Below are positions 53,949-62,935 of a stretch of 64,000 nucleotides of DNA, in pieces; the stretch's first letter is position 1, and each line of letters starts with the position of its first letter. The translations under genes and the position numbers were made by a program. The notes beneath the pieces are model-generated. The model saw only the letters and a program-made list of their open reading frames with translations. It ran no database searches and was not told the DNA's origin. Source of the DNA: Bacteroidota bacterium (GTDB taxonomy: Bacteria > Bacteroidota > Bacteroidia > Bacteroidales > VadinHA17); assembly GCA_011050615.1 (NCBI GenBank), contig DRFJ01000054.1:1-64000 (forward strand), written 5' to 3'.

Positions 53949-55589
53949 TCAATTTTTAAACTGGTAAACCCTTACCCAGTCTATTTCCATTGAGCTGGAC
54001 CCGGGTATTGGTTTGTCCAGTCCTCCTGAAAAATTGATATACATGGGCTCACCGGGGATATTGTAAGTTTGCCTGAAAACCTCGTAATCATTTATTTTCC
54101 AGACCAGCTTGTCTGCCGTCCACTCAAGGGTATAGATATAAAAATCCCTGCCGTATTTGCCGCCTATTGACGTTTTTGCCATCCTGTCACCATTGGCGAA
54201 TAAATCCATCCATACCCTTCCCTTACCTGTGCGGCAAACATCAATGTGCGGGGTTACCTTTTCGGCCAGCAGGTAAAATGCATGTCTTGGACCGACAGCC
54301 GTATTAAGTTTCACCTTTGCCTGGAATATACCGTATTTCTGACGGAAGCTTTTGGCGGTGTTAATTATACCGGATGTATAGTTGAAATCTTTATTCCTGA
54401 ACCCGCCAAGGTCAGGATTCCAGACCTTTCCTTCCTTTTTTTGTGGCCTTGTGCTGATGCTCAGGATGCTGCTGCCAACATTAATATTTTCCGATTCGGT
54501 GTAGCAATGAAGGTCTGTTTCAAGCGAATACCTTTCCTTTAACAGCTTGTCGCCCCAGTAATGATTGGTAAGCCATTTCCCGGTGTCAAGGCTGCCTTCA
54601 TCAAATTCATCATGGAAGGTTAACACTCTGTGTTTCAGCACATCAAATTTATCCGAATCTTTAACCCTGAAATACCAGACTATATCGTCACTTTTTTTCA
54701 GCTTTTCGTATTCCTGCTCCAGCTTGTACAGATCAGATTTTTCGTAGCGCTTCTTATCCAGGAGGTAGGCTTTCCTTTCCCTGAACTGATCGGTTCCGAG
54801 GTAGTCTTTAAGTTCAGTGTGCCTTGCTACCTGCTGTGATCCGTCGAGTTTGTTGAAGTTTGAAAGTACTTTCGATGATTTAAACTTATAGAAGAATTTA
54901 ATATCGGGATCGTTTTTCAGTTTCTTATATTCCAGGAACAGCTTATATTCCTCTGTATCCTTGAAAGTAATGGGCTTCATATTCTTCTTTTCAAGGAAGG
55001 CACGGGAATTAATAAATTCTTTCAGCTCGCGGAAACGCTTTATGCCGGGAACAGATTCGAGTTTTTCAGCTTCTTCCTTCTTGCCCTTTTTCAGAAGCTT
55101 TTTATATGCCCTGATATTTGAATCTGATTTCAGTCTTTTATACTCCCTGTATTTATTGTATTCCTCCGTGGTTTTGAACGTGATGGGCTTCATCTTCTGC
55201 TTTTCCCTGAAACCGGCTGAATTTATTATTTTTCCCAGCTCTTCATAGCGTTTTATCCTGTCTGAATTTTCAAGTTCCCGGTACTTCTTAAGGTCCACAC
55301 TGTCGCGTGTTTTGAAATACATCACCAGGTCCTTGCTCTTATCCAGTTTTTTAAACTCCACTTCCTTGTTGTATTCTTCGGAATCTTTGAACCTGAGATT
55401 CTCAATATTTTCCTTTTTTGTTTTGAAATCAGTCGAATTTATCCGGGCGTCCAGTTCATTAAAGCGCTTCAGTTCATCCGATTCAAGGAATTTCTTAAGT
55501 TTTTTAAACTCTTCGATAAGTGCATTTTCTTCCTGCTCTATCTTTGATGTTGAAGGGATTAACCCAAGTGACAGTTTGAGCTTAGCCAT
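53949..55589 (-). CDS. GH16-like protein with four helical repeats and altered catalytic residues
   Basis: I chose Met24 (MAKLKLSLGLIPST), since a TATTTTTG box at 55634-55641 lies inside the longer frame. There is no signal peptide. Residues about 36-322 are four tandem repeats of about 71 residues, each like IKRF.EL...INS..F.EKK, P.TFKDTEEY...EYKKLK and DI..Y. The rest (about 325-546) is a GH16 jelly roll: LTFHDEFDEGSLDTGKW, FNYTSGIINTAKSFRQKYGI, FYIYTLEWTADKLVWKINDY and MEIDWVRVYQF. The ExDxxE active site reads H448-I-D-V-C-R453, so both glutamates are gone. It is likely a non-catalytic glycan-binding or structural protein. Confidence 0.85.
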   Translation of the reverse strand: MAKLKLSLGLIPSTSKIEQEENALIEEFKKLKKFLESDELKRFNELDARINSTDFKTKKENIENLRFKDSEEYNKEVEFKKLDKSKDLVMYFKTRDSVDLKKYRELENSDRIKRYEELGKIINSAGFREKQKMKPITFKTTEEYNKYREYKRLKSDSNIRAYKKLLKKGKKEEAEKLESVPGIKRFRELKEFINSRAFLEKKNMKPITFKDTEEYKLFLEYKKLKNDPDIKFFYKFKSSKVLSNFNKLDGSQQVARHTELKDYLGTDQFRERKAYLLDKKRYEKSDLYKLEQEYEKLKKSDDIVWYFRVKDSDKFDVLKHRVLTFHDEFDEGSLDTGKWLTNHYWGDKLLKERYSLETDLHCYTESENINVGSSILSISTRPQKKEGKVWNPDLGGFRNKDFNYTSGIINTAKSFRQKYGIFQAKVKLNTAVGPRHAFYLLAEKVTPHIDVCRTGKGRVWMDLFANGDRMAKTSIGGKYGRDFYIYTLEWTADKLVWKINDYEVFRQTYNIPGEPMYINFSGGLDKPIPGSSSMEIDWVRVYQFKN

Positions 55590-55953
55590 GCTGAAATTGT
55601 TTGTATATAACCTGTTAAAGATAAAAAATCTTTCAAAAATAAAACACCAAAGCTGCATTATTATTGTGTCACCGGATTCTGAGGACTAAGGAATTAAGAA
55701 GTGATTGATATTCGGGCGGAGAGCTGCCTGATTAGTTTAAGTAAGGCAATAATGTAATAGGCTCATTCGGTGGCGCGGGTCTCACAACTCTTACCCGGAT
55801 GAAGTTTAGCAATTATGAAATGACGGGATTTGGATTTTAAAAAAATACGGAAAAACCTGGGAAAGCCCATTTGAATTTTTTATATTTGACCGACCGTTCA
55901 TTCAAAAACAGTATTTTGTTTGCTAAATCATTGACTGAACATTTAATTAAAAT
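55590..55953. other. Divergent regulatory gap between the GH16-like and TetR genes
   Basis: 364 bp with no gene. It contains a minus-strand TATTTTTG (55634-55641) about 45 bp before the GH16-like start and the TetR promoter-operator near 55881-55904. The middle shows nothing I recognise. Confidence 0.5.
55881..55904 (+). promoter_or_regulatory. TetR-gene promoter -7 box with overlapping operator-like dyad
   Basis: TATATTTG (55881-55888) fits TAnnTTTG. It overlaps the 18-mer TGACCGACCGTTCATTCA (55887-55904), whose arms TGAnnGACC and G.TCnnTCA are an imperfect inverted repeat, with 6 of 9 positions paired. This is the size and symmetry of TetR operators. Binding there would block transcription of tetR and the downstream transport genes. 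Confidence 0.6.
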
Positions 55954-56526
55954 ATGCCGAGAACACCACAACAGTTTGAAGGAATAAGGGAAGAGAGGAA
56001 ATCTTCAATAATGCTTACGGCTCTTGGCCTGTTTGCAAAGAACGGCTTTCATGGAACCACAATTAGCACCATCGCAAGGGAAGCAGGAATATCAAAAGGA
56101 TTATTATATAATTACTTTGAAAGTAAGGATGATCTGATAAAGACTATTATTTACTCTGGCCTCGATAAACTTGACAGGCTTGTGGATCCTGATAAGGACG
56201 GAGTGCTGACGGGGGATGAAATGGAGTACTTCCTGGACAAGTTTTTTGGTATGCTGCAGCATGATATATCTTTCTGGAAGCTGTATTTCACCCTCTTTGT
56301 CCAGGAACCTGTTATAAAGCTGGTCAGGGACAGGCTTGCTGAATCGGTAAACAAATATATTGCACTCCTTGTCGCCTATTTTAAAGGACGTGAATTTGAG
56401 GATCCATATACCGAGGCAGTGCTCTTTGGTGCCATGCTTGATGGTATAGCGATAAATTATATTGCCAATTCGGAATTGTTTCCGGTAGAGAAAATTAAAG
56501 AACGAATACTCCAGAAATATAGTTAA
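55954..56526 (+). CDS. TetR/AcrR-family repressor
   Basis: A 190-residue regulator. The N-terminal helix-turn-helix reads ALGLFAKNGFHGTTISTIAR then EAGISKGLLYNYFESKDDLI (residues about 23-62), a strong TetR signature. The C-terminal helical domain would bind a ligand, unidentified. Residues DPDKDGVLTGDEM (about 78-90) look like a calcium-loop and are unusual in this family. It heads the cassette LolA-like/permease/permease/ATPase/OMP, 11 bp before the next gene, and probably represses it together with itself. Confidence 0.93.
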   Translation: MPRTPQQFEGIREERKSSIMLTALGLFAKNGFHGTTISTIAREAGISKGLLYNYFESKDDLIKTIIYSGLDKLDRLVDPDKDGVLTGDEMEYFLDKFFGMLQHDISFWKLYFTLFVQEPVIKLVRDRLAESVNKYIALLVAYFKGREFEDPYTEAVLFGAMLDGIAINYIANSELFPVEKIKERILQKYS

Positions 56527-56536
56527 AGACTTAAAA

Positions 56537-57286
56537 ATGACAAAGAAACTGCTTACACTATTATTGCTCATTTATCCATGTTTATCCCTTGCGGCCCAGG
56601 ATGCCGCTGAAATAGTGAAAAGGGCGAATGATAAGATAAATGGTGAAAAATCGAGTTACAGCGAAATGAAAATGACCATTGTGCGTCCCGATTGGGAACG
56701 AACGCTGGAATTCAAGAACTGGACAAAGGGTAGGGAATATGCCCTGACTTTAATTACGGCTCCTGCCAGGGACAGGGGGCAGAGCTTCCTGAAGAGGGGC
56801 TCGGAGATGTGGAGTTGGAACCCGACCATCAGCAGGATGATAAAATTACCTCCCTCCATGATGTCGCAGGGATGGATGGGATCCGATTATACCAATGATG
56901 ACATACTCAATGAATCATCAGTGGTGGATGATTATATTCATGAACTTGCCGGGGAAGAAGAAATAGAAGGGCGCCTTTGTTACAGGATTAAAATGACGGC
57001 CAAAGAGGATGCGGCAGTTGTCTGGGGGCACCAGGTAAGATGGATTGATAAGGATGATTATTTATTCATGAAAGCCGAACTTTATGATGAAGATGGCTAC
57101 CTGGTCAGAACGGAGCTGGGTAAAAATTTAAAAATCATGGATGGAAGGCTGATACCGACCATACTGGAAATAATTCCTGAAGATGAAGAAGGACATAAAA
57201 CAGTTGTGGAAATTGAAAAGATCGAGTTTAATATCCCTGTTGAAGATGACTTCTTTTCACAGCAAAACCTGAAAAGAGTAAGGTAG
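56537..57286 (+). CDS. Periplasmic LolA-like outer membrane lipoprotein-sorting protein
   Basis: Signal peptide LLTLLLLIYPCLSLAAQ, then a LolA/LolB-type half-barrel: AAEIVKRANDKINGEKSSYS, MTIVRPDWERTLEFKNWTKG, GSEMWSWNPTISRMIKLPPS and GWMGSDYTNDDILNESSVVD. This branch (often next to MacB/FtsX permeases) is distinct from true LolA. It probably carries a lipid or lipoprotein from the inner-membrane ABC transporter across the periplasm. Length 249 is normal for the group. Confidence 0.88.
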   Translation: MTKKLLTLLLLIYPCLSLAAQDAAEIVKRANDKINGEKSSYSEMKMTIVRPDWERTLEFKNWTKGREYALTLITAPARDRGQSFLKRGSEMWSWNPTISRMIKLPPSMMSQGWMGSDYTNDDILNESSVVDDYIHELAGEEEIEGRLCYRIKMTAKEDAAVVWGHQVRWIDKDDYLFMKAELYDEDGYLVRTELGKNLKIMDGRLIPTILEIIPEDEEGHKTVVEIEKIEFNIPVEDDFFSQQNLKRVR

Positions 57287-57304
57287 AAGTAAAAAAATGC
57301 AGAT

Positions 57305-58717
57305 ATGAAAAACTACAAAATGGCCTGGAGAAATTTATGGAGGAACAGGCGAAGGACAGTCATAACATCCGCATCAGTGTTCTTCGCAGTATTCTTTGCA
57401 ATGATAATGAGATCATTACAATTAGGGACCTATGATTCCATGTATAAGAATATTATTGAATCATATTCAGGTTATATCCAGGTTCAGAATGAAGAATTCT
57501 GGGAGAATAAAATAGTTGACAATGTCTTCAACAATACCGCGGAACTGCAAAGCAGAATAACAGAGGATAAAAATGTCGAAGATCTTATTCCACGTTTCGA
57601 ATCCTTTGCCCTTGCATCAAGCGGGTCACGCTCAAAGGGGGTTATGGTTATGGGCATAGACCCGGAGAAGGAAAAGCTCCTGTCGGATGTTGAATCCAGG
57701 CTTGTTAACTACAGGCTGACGGATGAGGCAATAGATGCGATAAAAGCTGAGGATATACCTTCCTACCTTGCAAAGAACCTTGACCTTTTCCGTGATAAAT
57801 CATATTCTTCCGATGGGAGCTTACAGATTGACCTCGGAATAAAGGAAGGTGATGAAGAGACCCTGATGCCGGTTCTGACCAGGTATGCAGGTGTTGATAA
57901 CTCTTATTTCAGCATGGGTGAGGATAAGGCCCTTGTCGGGGACAGGCTGGCTCGTTACCTGGGGCTGGAGAGGGGAGATACGATAATATTGCTTGGCCAG
58001 GCATATCACGGTCATACAGCTGCAGGGAAATATGTTATTGGAGGGATAATAAAGATACCAAATCCTGAGCTGGATAATAAAATAGTATACCTGCCGGTAG
58101 ACGTATGCCAGACCCTCTATTACGCCCCCGGTATGTTAACTTCAATGGTTGTGCACCTGAAAGACAATGATGATGATGCCATTGAAGGCACCCTGGCGCG
58201 ACTCGATTCAAAACTGGACAGCCCATACCGTGTCCTTGCCTGGAAGGAAATGAACGAAACTCTTGTTCAGCAGCTGGATGCTGATGATAAAGGCGGCATG
58301 ATAATGATAGGCATACTTTACCTTGTCATTGCTTTTGGTGTTTTCGGTACCGTCCTGATGATGACGGCCGAGCGAAGGCGTGAATTTGGTGTCCTGGTTG
58401 CCATAGGAATGCAGAAAACAAAACTGACAGGAGTACTGGTATACGAGATGCTCTATTTAGGATTGCTGGGAATACTGGCAGGTGTGGCTATAGCCGTGCC
58501 TTCGATAATATACGGTTATTACCATCCCATACATTTTTCCGCCAGCCTGGCCAAAGTGTGGGAAGACTATGGTTTTGAGCCTGTTATGAAATTCCAGTGG
58601 ATCGATAAGTATTTTATTTCCCAGTCGCTGGTAGTGGCCATAATTGTTCTGGTGGCAGCCATTTATCCGCTTATAAAGATCAGGAAGATGAAAGAGGTTA
58701 ACGCTCTCAAAGCATAA
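57305..58717 (+). CDS. ABC transporter permease, FtsX/LolE type (first)
   Basis: A 470-residue MacB/FtsX-like permease. TM1 is about 20-40 (VITSASVFFAVFFAMIMRSL), then a large periplasmic domain (about 45-335), then three TM segments. GTVLMMTAERRREFGVLVAIG is the coupling region facing the ATPase. Starts MKNYKMAWRNLWRNRRRT. It lies 18 bp after the LolA-like gene and 11 bp before its paralogue. The pair likely forms a LolCDE-like heterodimer with the ATPase downstream. Confidence 0.93.
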   Translation: MKNYKMAWRNLWRNRRRTVITSASVFFAVFFAMIMRSLQLGTYDSMYKNIIESYSGYIQVQNEEFWENKIVDNVFNNTAELQSRITEDKNVEDLIPRFESFALASSGSRSKGVMVMGIDPEKEKLLSDVESRLVNYRLTDEAIDAIKAEDIPSYLAKNLDLFRDKSYSSDGSLQIDLGIKEGDEETLMPVLTRYAGVDNSYFSMGEDKALVGDRLARYLGLERGDTIILLGQAYHGHTAAGKYVIGGIIKIPNPELDNKIVYLPVDVCQTLYYAPGMLTSMVVHLKDNDDDAIEGTLARLDSKLDSPYRVLAWKEMNETLVQQLDADDKGGMIMIGILYLVIAFGVFGTVLMMTAERRREFGVLVAIGMQKTKLTGVLVYEMLYLGLLGILAGVAIAVPSIIYGYYHPIHFSASLAKVWEDYGFEPVMKFQWIDKYFISQSLVVAIIVLVAAIYPLIKIRKMKEVNALKA

Positions 58718-58728
58718 AAACGAATAAA

Positions 58729-60156
58729 ATGATTACAAAAACTGCATGGAAAAACGTATGGCGAAACAAGGTAAGGAGCCTGGTGGTTATCGCATCGGTT
58801 GCCGTCGGGATTTTTGCGGGAGTATTTGCTGTCGGGGTAATGAACGGGGCTATTGATCAGAGGGCTGATGATATATTCGAAAATGAGATTGCACATATTC
58901 AGATCAATCATAAGGACTTCAGGTCAAATAACGACCTTGTATGCAATATAAAAAATGTAAACTCAATCAGGGACCAGATCGGGGCTATGGAAGAAGTGGA
59001 GTCTGTCTGTGACAGGCTTTTTGTGGCAGGCATGGCAAATACGGCAAGGAAAAGTGTCGGGGTAAATATAATAGGGATAGATCCCCGGGAGGAAAAGTAT
59101 GTATTCGGCTTGTACAAAGAGCTTGAACCCGGAACGGGAGATTACTTTGGTGACCCTGAAAGGGAGGAACTGGCTTATATAGGCTTTGACCTGGCGAAAA
59201 ACCTTAATATAATCCGGTATGAAATCACAGACGAGGTAGCAGATCAGTTAAAAACGGCCGGACTGCCTGCAGAAATTTCAGGTGGTATAAGAAAATTCAC
59301 TGGGAAGAGGTTTGATAATGAAAAGAGCTTTAAGAAGGCAATGAGATCTGTTCTGACCGAAGACCAGGAAAAGGAATATGGAAAGCTGATACTCGAAACA
59401 TCCCAGACTTTCAGGGAAAGAGCCCGCTTCACCCTTACTTTCGTTGATATTAACAATCACCAGACGGGCGGTGTTTTCAGGGTTGGTGGCATCTACAATA
59501 TTTCCAACAGCATGTATGAATCAAGCTATGTATTTGTCAGAGACCATGTCATCAGAAGCCTGGTTGAACTGCCTGAAAACACTGCGCATAAAATAATAAT
59601 AAGGTTAAAGGACGTAGATGATACAAAGGCTGTAACCATGAAACTCAAAAGCGATTTTCCTGAACTTGAAGTTCTTGGCTGGAGGGAGATACAGCCTGAT
59701 ATGGCCCTGATGACGGATATGGCAGAGGTCATGTACGGTTTTTTTATGGCACTGATACTTGCAGCGCTGGCCTTCGGAATCGTTAATACCATGCTTATGG
59801 TAGTGCTCGAGCGCACCAAGGAGCTGGGAATGCTCACGGCCATAGGGATGAACAGGAAGAAAGTATTCAGGATGATCATGACCGAGTCGGTCTTCCTTTC
59901 GCTTACAGGAGGAATGGTGGGAATGTTGATAAGCTGGATAATAATAAGGATTACATCTGCCAGGGGCATAAATTTCGGCTCCATGCAGGAAGGCTTTGAA
60001 GCAATGGGCTTTTCATCACATATATATCCTGACATAGGGATAGGCTTTTTCTTTATTGTTACGGTTCTGATAATAGTAACAGGCGTATTATCCTCGGTCT
60101 ACCCGGCCTTCAAAGCCCTTAAGCTTGACCCGGCCGAGGCACTGAGAACAGAATAA
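58729..60156 (+). CDS. ABC transporter permease, FtsX/LolC type (second)
   Basis: A paralogue of the preceding gene (475 residues) with the same plan: MITKTAWKNVWRNKVRSLVV, TM1 about 16-36, a periplasmic domain and three C-terminal TMs. NTMLMVVLERTKELGMLTAI then GMNRKKVF is the coupling helix region. The periplasmic domain contains an insert of charged residues (TGKRFDNEKSFKKAMRSVLT). It and the first permease share VNIIGIDPREEK/VMGIDPEKEK blocks, so they arose by duplication. Confidence 0.93.
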   Translation: MITKTAWKNVWRNKVRSLVVIASVAVGIFAGVFAVGVMNGAIDQRADDIFENEIAHIQINHKDFRSNNDLVCNIKNVNSIRDQIGAMEEVESVCDRLFVAGMANTARKSVGVNIIGIDPREEKYVFGLYKELEPGTGDYFGDPEREELAYIGFDLAKNLNIIRYEITDEVADQLKTAGLPAEISGGIRKFTGKRFDNEKSFKKAMRSVLTEDQEKEYGKLILETSQTFRERARFTLTFVDINNHQTGGVFRVGGIYNISNSMYESSYVFVRDHVIRSLVELPENTAHKIIIRLKDVDDTKAVTMKLKSDFPELEVLGWREIQPDMALMTDMAEVMYGFFMALILAALAFGIVNTMLMVVLERTKELGMLTAIGMNRKKVFRMIMTESVFLSLTGGMVGMLISWIIIRITSARGINFGSMQEGFEAMGFSSHIYPDIGIGFFFIVTVLIIVTGVLSSVYPAFKALKLDPAEALRTE

Positions 60157-60180
60157 GAATGAAATATTAATATCACAGAT

Positions 60181-60867
60181 ATGAAAGTACTTGAACTGAC
60201 TAATGTACACAAGGTTTACAATACCACTCATGTTGAGGTGCATGCCGTAAATGACGTAAGCCTTGATTTTGAAGAGGGAGAATTTGCTGCTATTGTAGGC
60301 CCTTCGGGCTCAGGCAAGACCACACTGCTTAATATGATCGGAGGCCTGGATATGCCAACGGAAGGTAAGATACTGGTAAACAGCACTGACCTGTCAACCT
60401 TAAAGCCATCTGCCCTTATTGATTTCAGGATGAGAAACATCGGTTTTGTCTTCCAGTCATATAACCTGATTCCCGTCCTTACGGCAAAAGAAAACGTGGA
60501 ATTCATTATGAGCCTGCAGAAATGGCCCAAAAGGAAGAAAGATGAGAGGACCATGGAACTACTTGAAGCCGTTGGCCTTAAAGACAGGGTCGACAGCCGG
60601 CCGTCCCGGTTGTCGGGAGGTCAGCAGCAAAGGGTTGCCGTGGCACGGGCACTTGCTTCAAAACCAAGGTTTGTCCTGGCCGATGAACCCACTGCAAACC
60701 TTGATACAAAATCGACTGAAACCCTCCTTGATATTATGGAAAAACTTAACATGGAAGAAAATATCACCTTTATTTTCTCAACCCATGATGCCAGGGTTAT
60801 GAAGAAAGCAAGAAGAGTGATAACCCTGGAGGACGGGAAAGTAGTTTCTGATGAAAGAAGGAAATAA
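60181..60867 (+). CDS. ABC transporter ATP-binding protein, MacB/LolD type
   Basis: The 228-residue ATPase of the system. Walker A VGPSGSGKTTLLNMIGGLDM (about 40-59), Q-loop GFVFQSYNLIPVLTA, signature LSGGQQQRVAVARAL (about 142-156), Walker B RFVLADEPTANLDT and H-loop FIFSTHDARV are all intact. It follows the second permease by 24 bp. Members of this group power extraction of lipids or lipoproteins by mechanotransmission rather than import. Confidence 0.95.
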   Translation: MKVLELTNVHKVYNTTHVEVHAVNDVSLDFEEGEFAAIVGPSGSGKTTLLNMIGGLDMPTEGKILVNSTDLSTLKPSALIDFRMRNIGFVFQSYNLIPVLTAKENVEFIMSLQKWPKRKKDERTMELLEAVGLKDRVDSRPSRLSGGQQQRVAVARALASKPRFVLADEPTANLDTKSTETLLDIMEKLNMEENITFIFSTHDARVMKKARRVITLEDGKVVSDERRK

Positions 60868-60978
60868 AATGAAACGGGCACAGCGAGCTCACGAACAGTT
60901 TTACTGTGAGTAAGCGCTTGCATTCGTTCTCAAATTTTTAATTAATTTATATTCAGTTAATTATAAAATTTTAAACGA

Positions 60979-62130
60979 ATGAAATTACATATCCTCCTCT
61001 TAATCCTGTTCCTTTTTAGCCTGGCTGCGGCAAATGGTCAGGATAAAACCGTTCAGGCTGAATTGACGGGATATATAAATAATATGCAGACCTTTATTTT
61101 TGAAGAACCGGAAGGGGACTGGGTCACGGATAATCTTATTCATAACAGGTTAAACCTCAGGCTATACGCCGGGTCAAAGCTTAGCTTTGCCCTGGAATTC
61201 AGAAACAGGTTTTTTACAGGTGACATGGTAAGCATGGATCCAACATACGCAGAAAGGCTGGCTTCGGATAAGGGTTTGCTCGATCTTTCAACAAATATTT
61301 TCAGTGAAAATTCCTTTATCCTGAATTCCAGGATTGACCGTTTGTGGGCTGATCTGAGCCTGGGCCCTGTGCAGATAAGGGCTGGCCGGCAGAGGATTAA
61401 CTGGGGACAGACGCTGATCTGGAATCCCAATGATATTTTCAATGCCTATTCCTATTTTGATGTTGATTACCCTGAACGACCGGGCAGTGATGCCATAAGA
61501 ATGCAGGTGTACCCGGATTATTCTTCAAGCATTGAACTTGCAGCTGCCATGGACGGTGATGAAAATCTCACTTTTGCAGGCCTCTACAGGTTTAATAAGT
61601 GGACTTATGATATACAGTTCCTTGCAGGGATAGCCGAAGGTGAGGATATCGTCTTCGGCACAGGGTGGTCAGGTGCCTTCGGTAGTACCTCATTCAGGGG
61701 AGAGATAAGCTGGTTTCATCCGGTGGAAAATTTCAGGGATACTACAGGGACGGGTCTTTTTACAGTAGGGCTGGACCGCGGCTTCTCCGGGAAGGGGATG
61801 ATGCAAATGCAGCTTATGTACTGCAATAAGCCATTTTCCTTTGACGCCTTTGATGATTTCTATTCCGGGAACCTGTCGGCAAAAGACCTTGCCTTTTCTG
61901 AATTCTCGCTGTTCGGCAGTGTAAGTTATCCTGTAAGCCCCTTATTCAATCTGAGTTTTTCGGCTATATGGTATCCTGACCTGAAAGGTTTCTACGCAGG
62001 ACCATCAGTGGAGATCTCACTTGCTGAGAACCTTGATTTTTCATTTATATGGCAACATTTCAATGCCGAATTGAGCAATGACAGAACAAGAATTAACCTT
62101 TGTTTTCTAAGGATGAAATACAGTTTCTGA
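60979..62130 (+). CDS. Outer-membrane barrel protein of the ABC cassette (DUF1302-like)
   Basis: Signal peptide LHILLLILFLFSLAAANGQ. The mature barrel contains VQIRAGRQRINWGQTLIWNP followed by NDIFN, a hallmark of DUF1302-like porins, and ends with aromatic LRMKYSF. Many aromatic strands follow. It is 111 bp after the ATPase with no promoter seen, so it is probably in the same operon. It could provide the outer-membrane end of the transport path. Substrate unknown. Confidence 0.8.
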   Translation: MKLHILLLILFLFSLAAANGQDKTVQAELTGYINNMQTFIFEEPEGDWVTDNLIHNRLNLRLYAGSKLSFALEFRNRFFTGDMVSMDPTYAERLASDKGLLDLSTNIFSENSFILNSRIDRLWADLSLGPVQIRAGRQRINWGQTLIWNPNDIFNAYSYFDVDYPERPGSDAIRMQVYPDYSSSIELAAAMDGDENLTFAGLYRFNKWTYDIQFLAGIAEGEDIVFGTGWSGAFGSTSFRGEISWFHPVENFRDTTGTGLFTVGLDRGFSGKGMMQMQLMYCNKPFSFDAFDDFYSGNLSAKDLAFSEFSLFGSVSYPVSPLFNLSFSAIWYPDLKGFYAGPSVEISLAENLDFSFIWQHFNAELSNDRTRINLCFLRMKYSF

Positions 62131-62169
62131 AATATTTAATATTTTAGCTCCCTGAAAAATCACTCATTT

Positions 62170-62904
62170 ATGGCTCTTTTACATGAATTTGAAAGGCACG
62201 GCAACTGGCTCTTTAAAAGAAGGGGATGGCTGCCCTTGTTTATTTTCATACCATCACTTGCTTATATCTATTTTTCCGGGGCCACAAATATGGATTTCAG
62301 GCCGGGCCTCGAGACAGCCTTTCTTGGTATAAGCCTTTTTGGACTCTTTATAAGGATAATAACAGTTGGAAGGACACCAAGGAACACCTCCGGAAGAAAC
62401 AGAAGCAAACAGATTGCTGACAGCCTTAACACAAAGGGAATTTATTCCGTTGTAAGGCATCCCCTTTACCTTGGCAACTTTTTCATGTGGCTGGGGCCGG
62501 TATTATTTCTCAGGTCAGTATGGATTACCATCATTTTCGGCCTTGCTTACTGGCTTTATTATGAAAGAATTATGTTTGCAGAAGAGCAATTCCTGAGGAA
62601 GAAGTTCAATGAATCATATGACCTGTGGTCAGAAAGAGTCAGGGCCTTCATTCCTTCATTCAGTAATTATACCAGGTCAGACCTGTCATTTTCACTCAGG
62701 AATGTTCTCAAGCGTGAGTATAATGGTTTTGGGACAATCTTTATAGTATTCGCCCTGCTCGACCTGACCCGCAATTACACCCTCGAAGAGCAGGCTGAAA
62801 TAAAGATCATGTGGCTTGTCTTACTTATTTTCGGTTTTCTTACATGGCTGATACTGAGAACGCTTAAAAAGCATACGGCGCTGCTTAATGTGCCCGGGCG
62901 GTAA
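62170..62904 (+). CDS. Membrane methyltransferase, isoprenylcysteine carboxyl methyltransferase-like
   Basis: A 244-residue protein with five or six TM segments. The ICMT/PEMT SAM-binding region reads NTKGIYSVVRHPLYLGNFFM then WLGPVLFL, and YYERIMFAEEQFLRKKFNES then YDLWSERVRAFIPSF. Known relatives methylate prenylcysteine, phospholipids or lipid A phosphate. No prenylation exists here, so a lipid is the likely acceptor. It lies 40 bp after the barrel gene, perhaps in the same operon. Confidence 0.82.
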   Translation: MALLHEFERHGNWLFKRRGWLPLFIFIPSLAYIYFSGATNMDFRPGLETAFLGISLFGLFIRIITVGRTPRNTSGRNRSKQIADSLNTKGIYSVVRHPLYLGNFFMWLGPVLFLRSVWITIIFGLAYWLYYERIMFAEEQFLRKKFNESYDLWSERVRAFIPSFSNYTRSDLSFSLRNVLKREYNGFGTIFIVFALLDLTRNYTLEEQAEIKIMWLVLLIFGFLTWLILRTLKKHTALLNVPGR

Positions 62905-62919
62905 TATTAGGTTTATACC

Positions 62920-62927
62920 TACCTTTG
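62920..62927 (+). promoter_or_regulatory. Candidate -7 element of yidD
   Basis: TACCTTTG fits TAnnTTTG and lies only 9 bp before the yidD ATG, so the transcript would be nearly leaderless. Confidence 0.4.
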
Positions 62928-62935
62928 CATCAAAT

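Noticed and set aside
54961-55689. Ser/Phe-rich plus-strand ORFs across the GH16-like repeats
   Set aside because: These are antisense to Lys/Glu-rich repeats, which produces Ser/Phe-rich shadows (SSFLPFFRSF).
59526-60035. 169-aa minus-strand ORF inside the second permease
   Set aside because: It mirrors the hydrophobic C-terminal TM region of the real gene; a codon-bias shadow.
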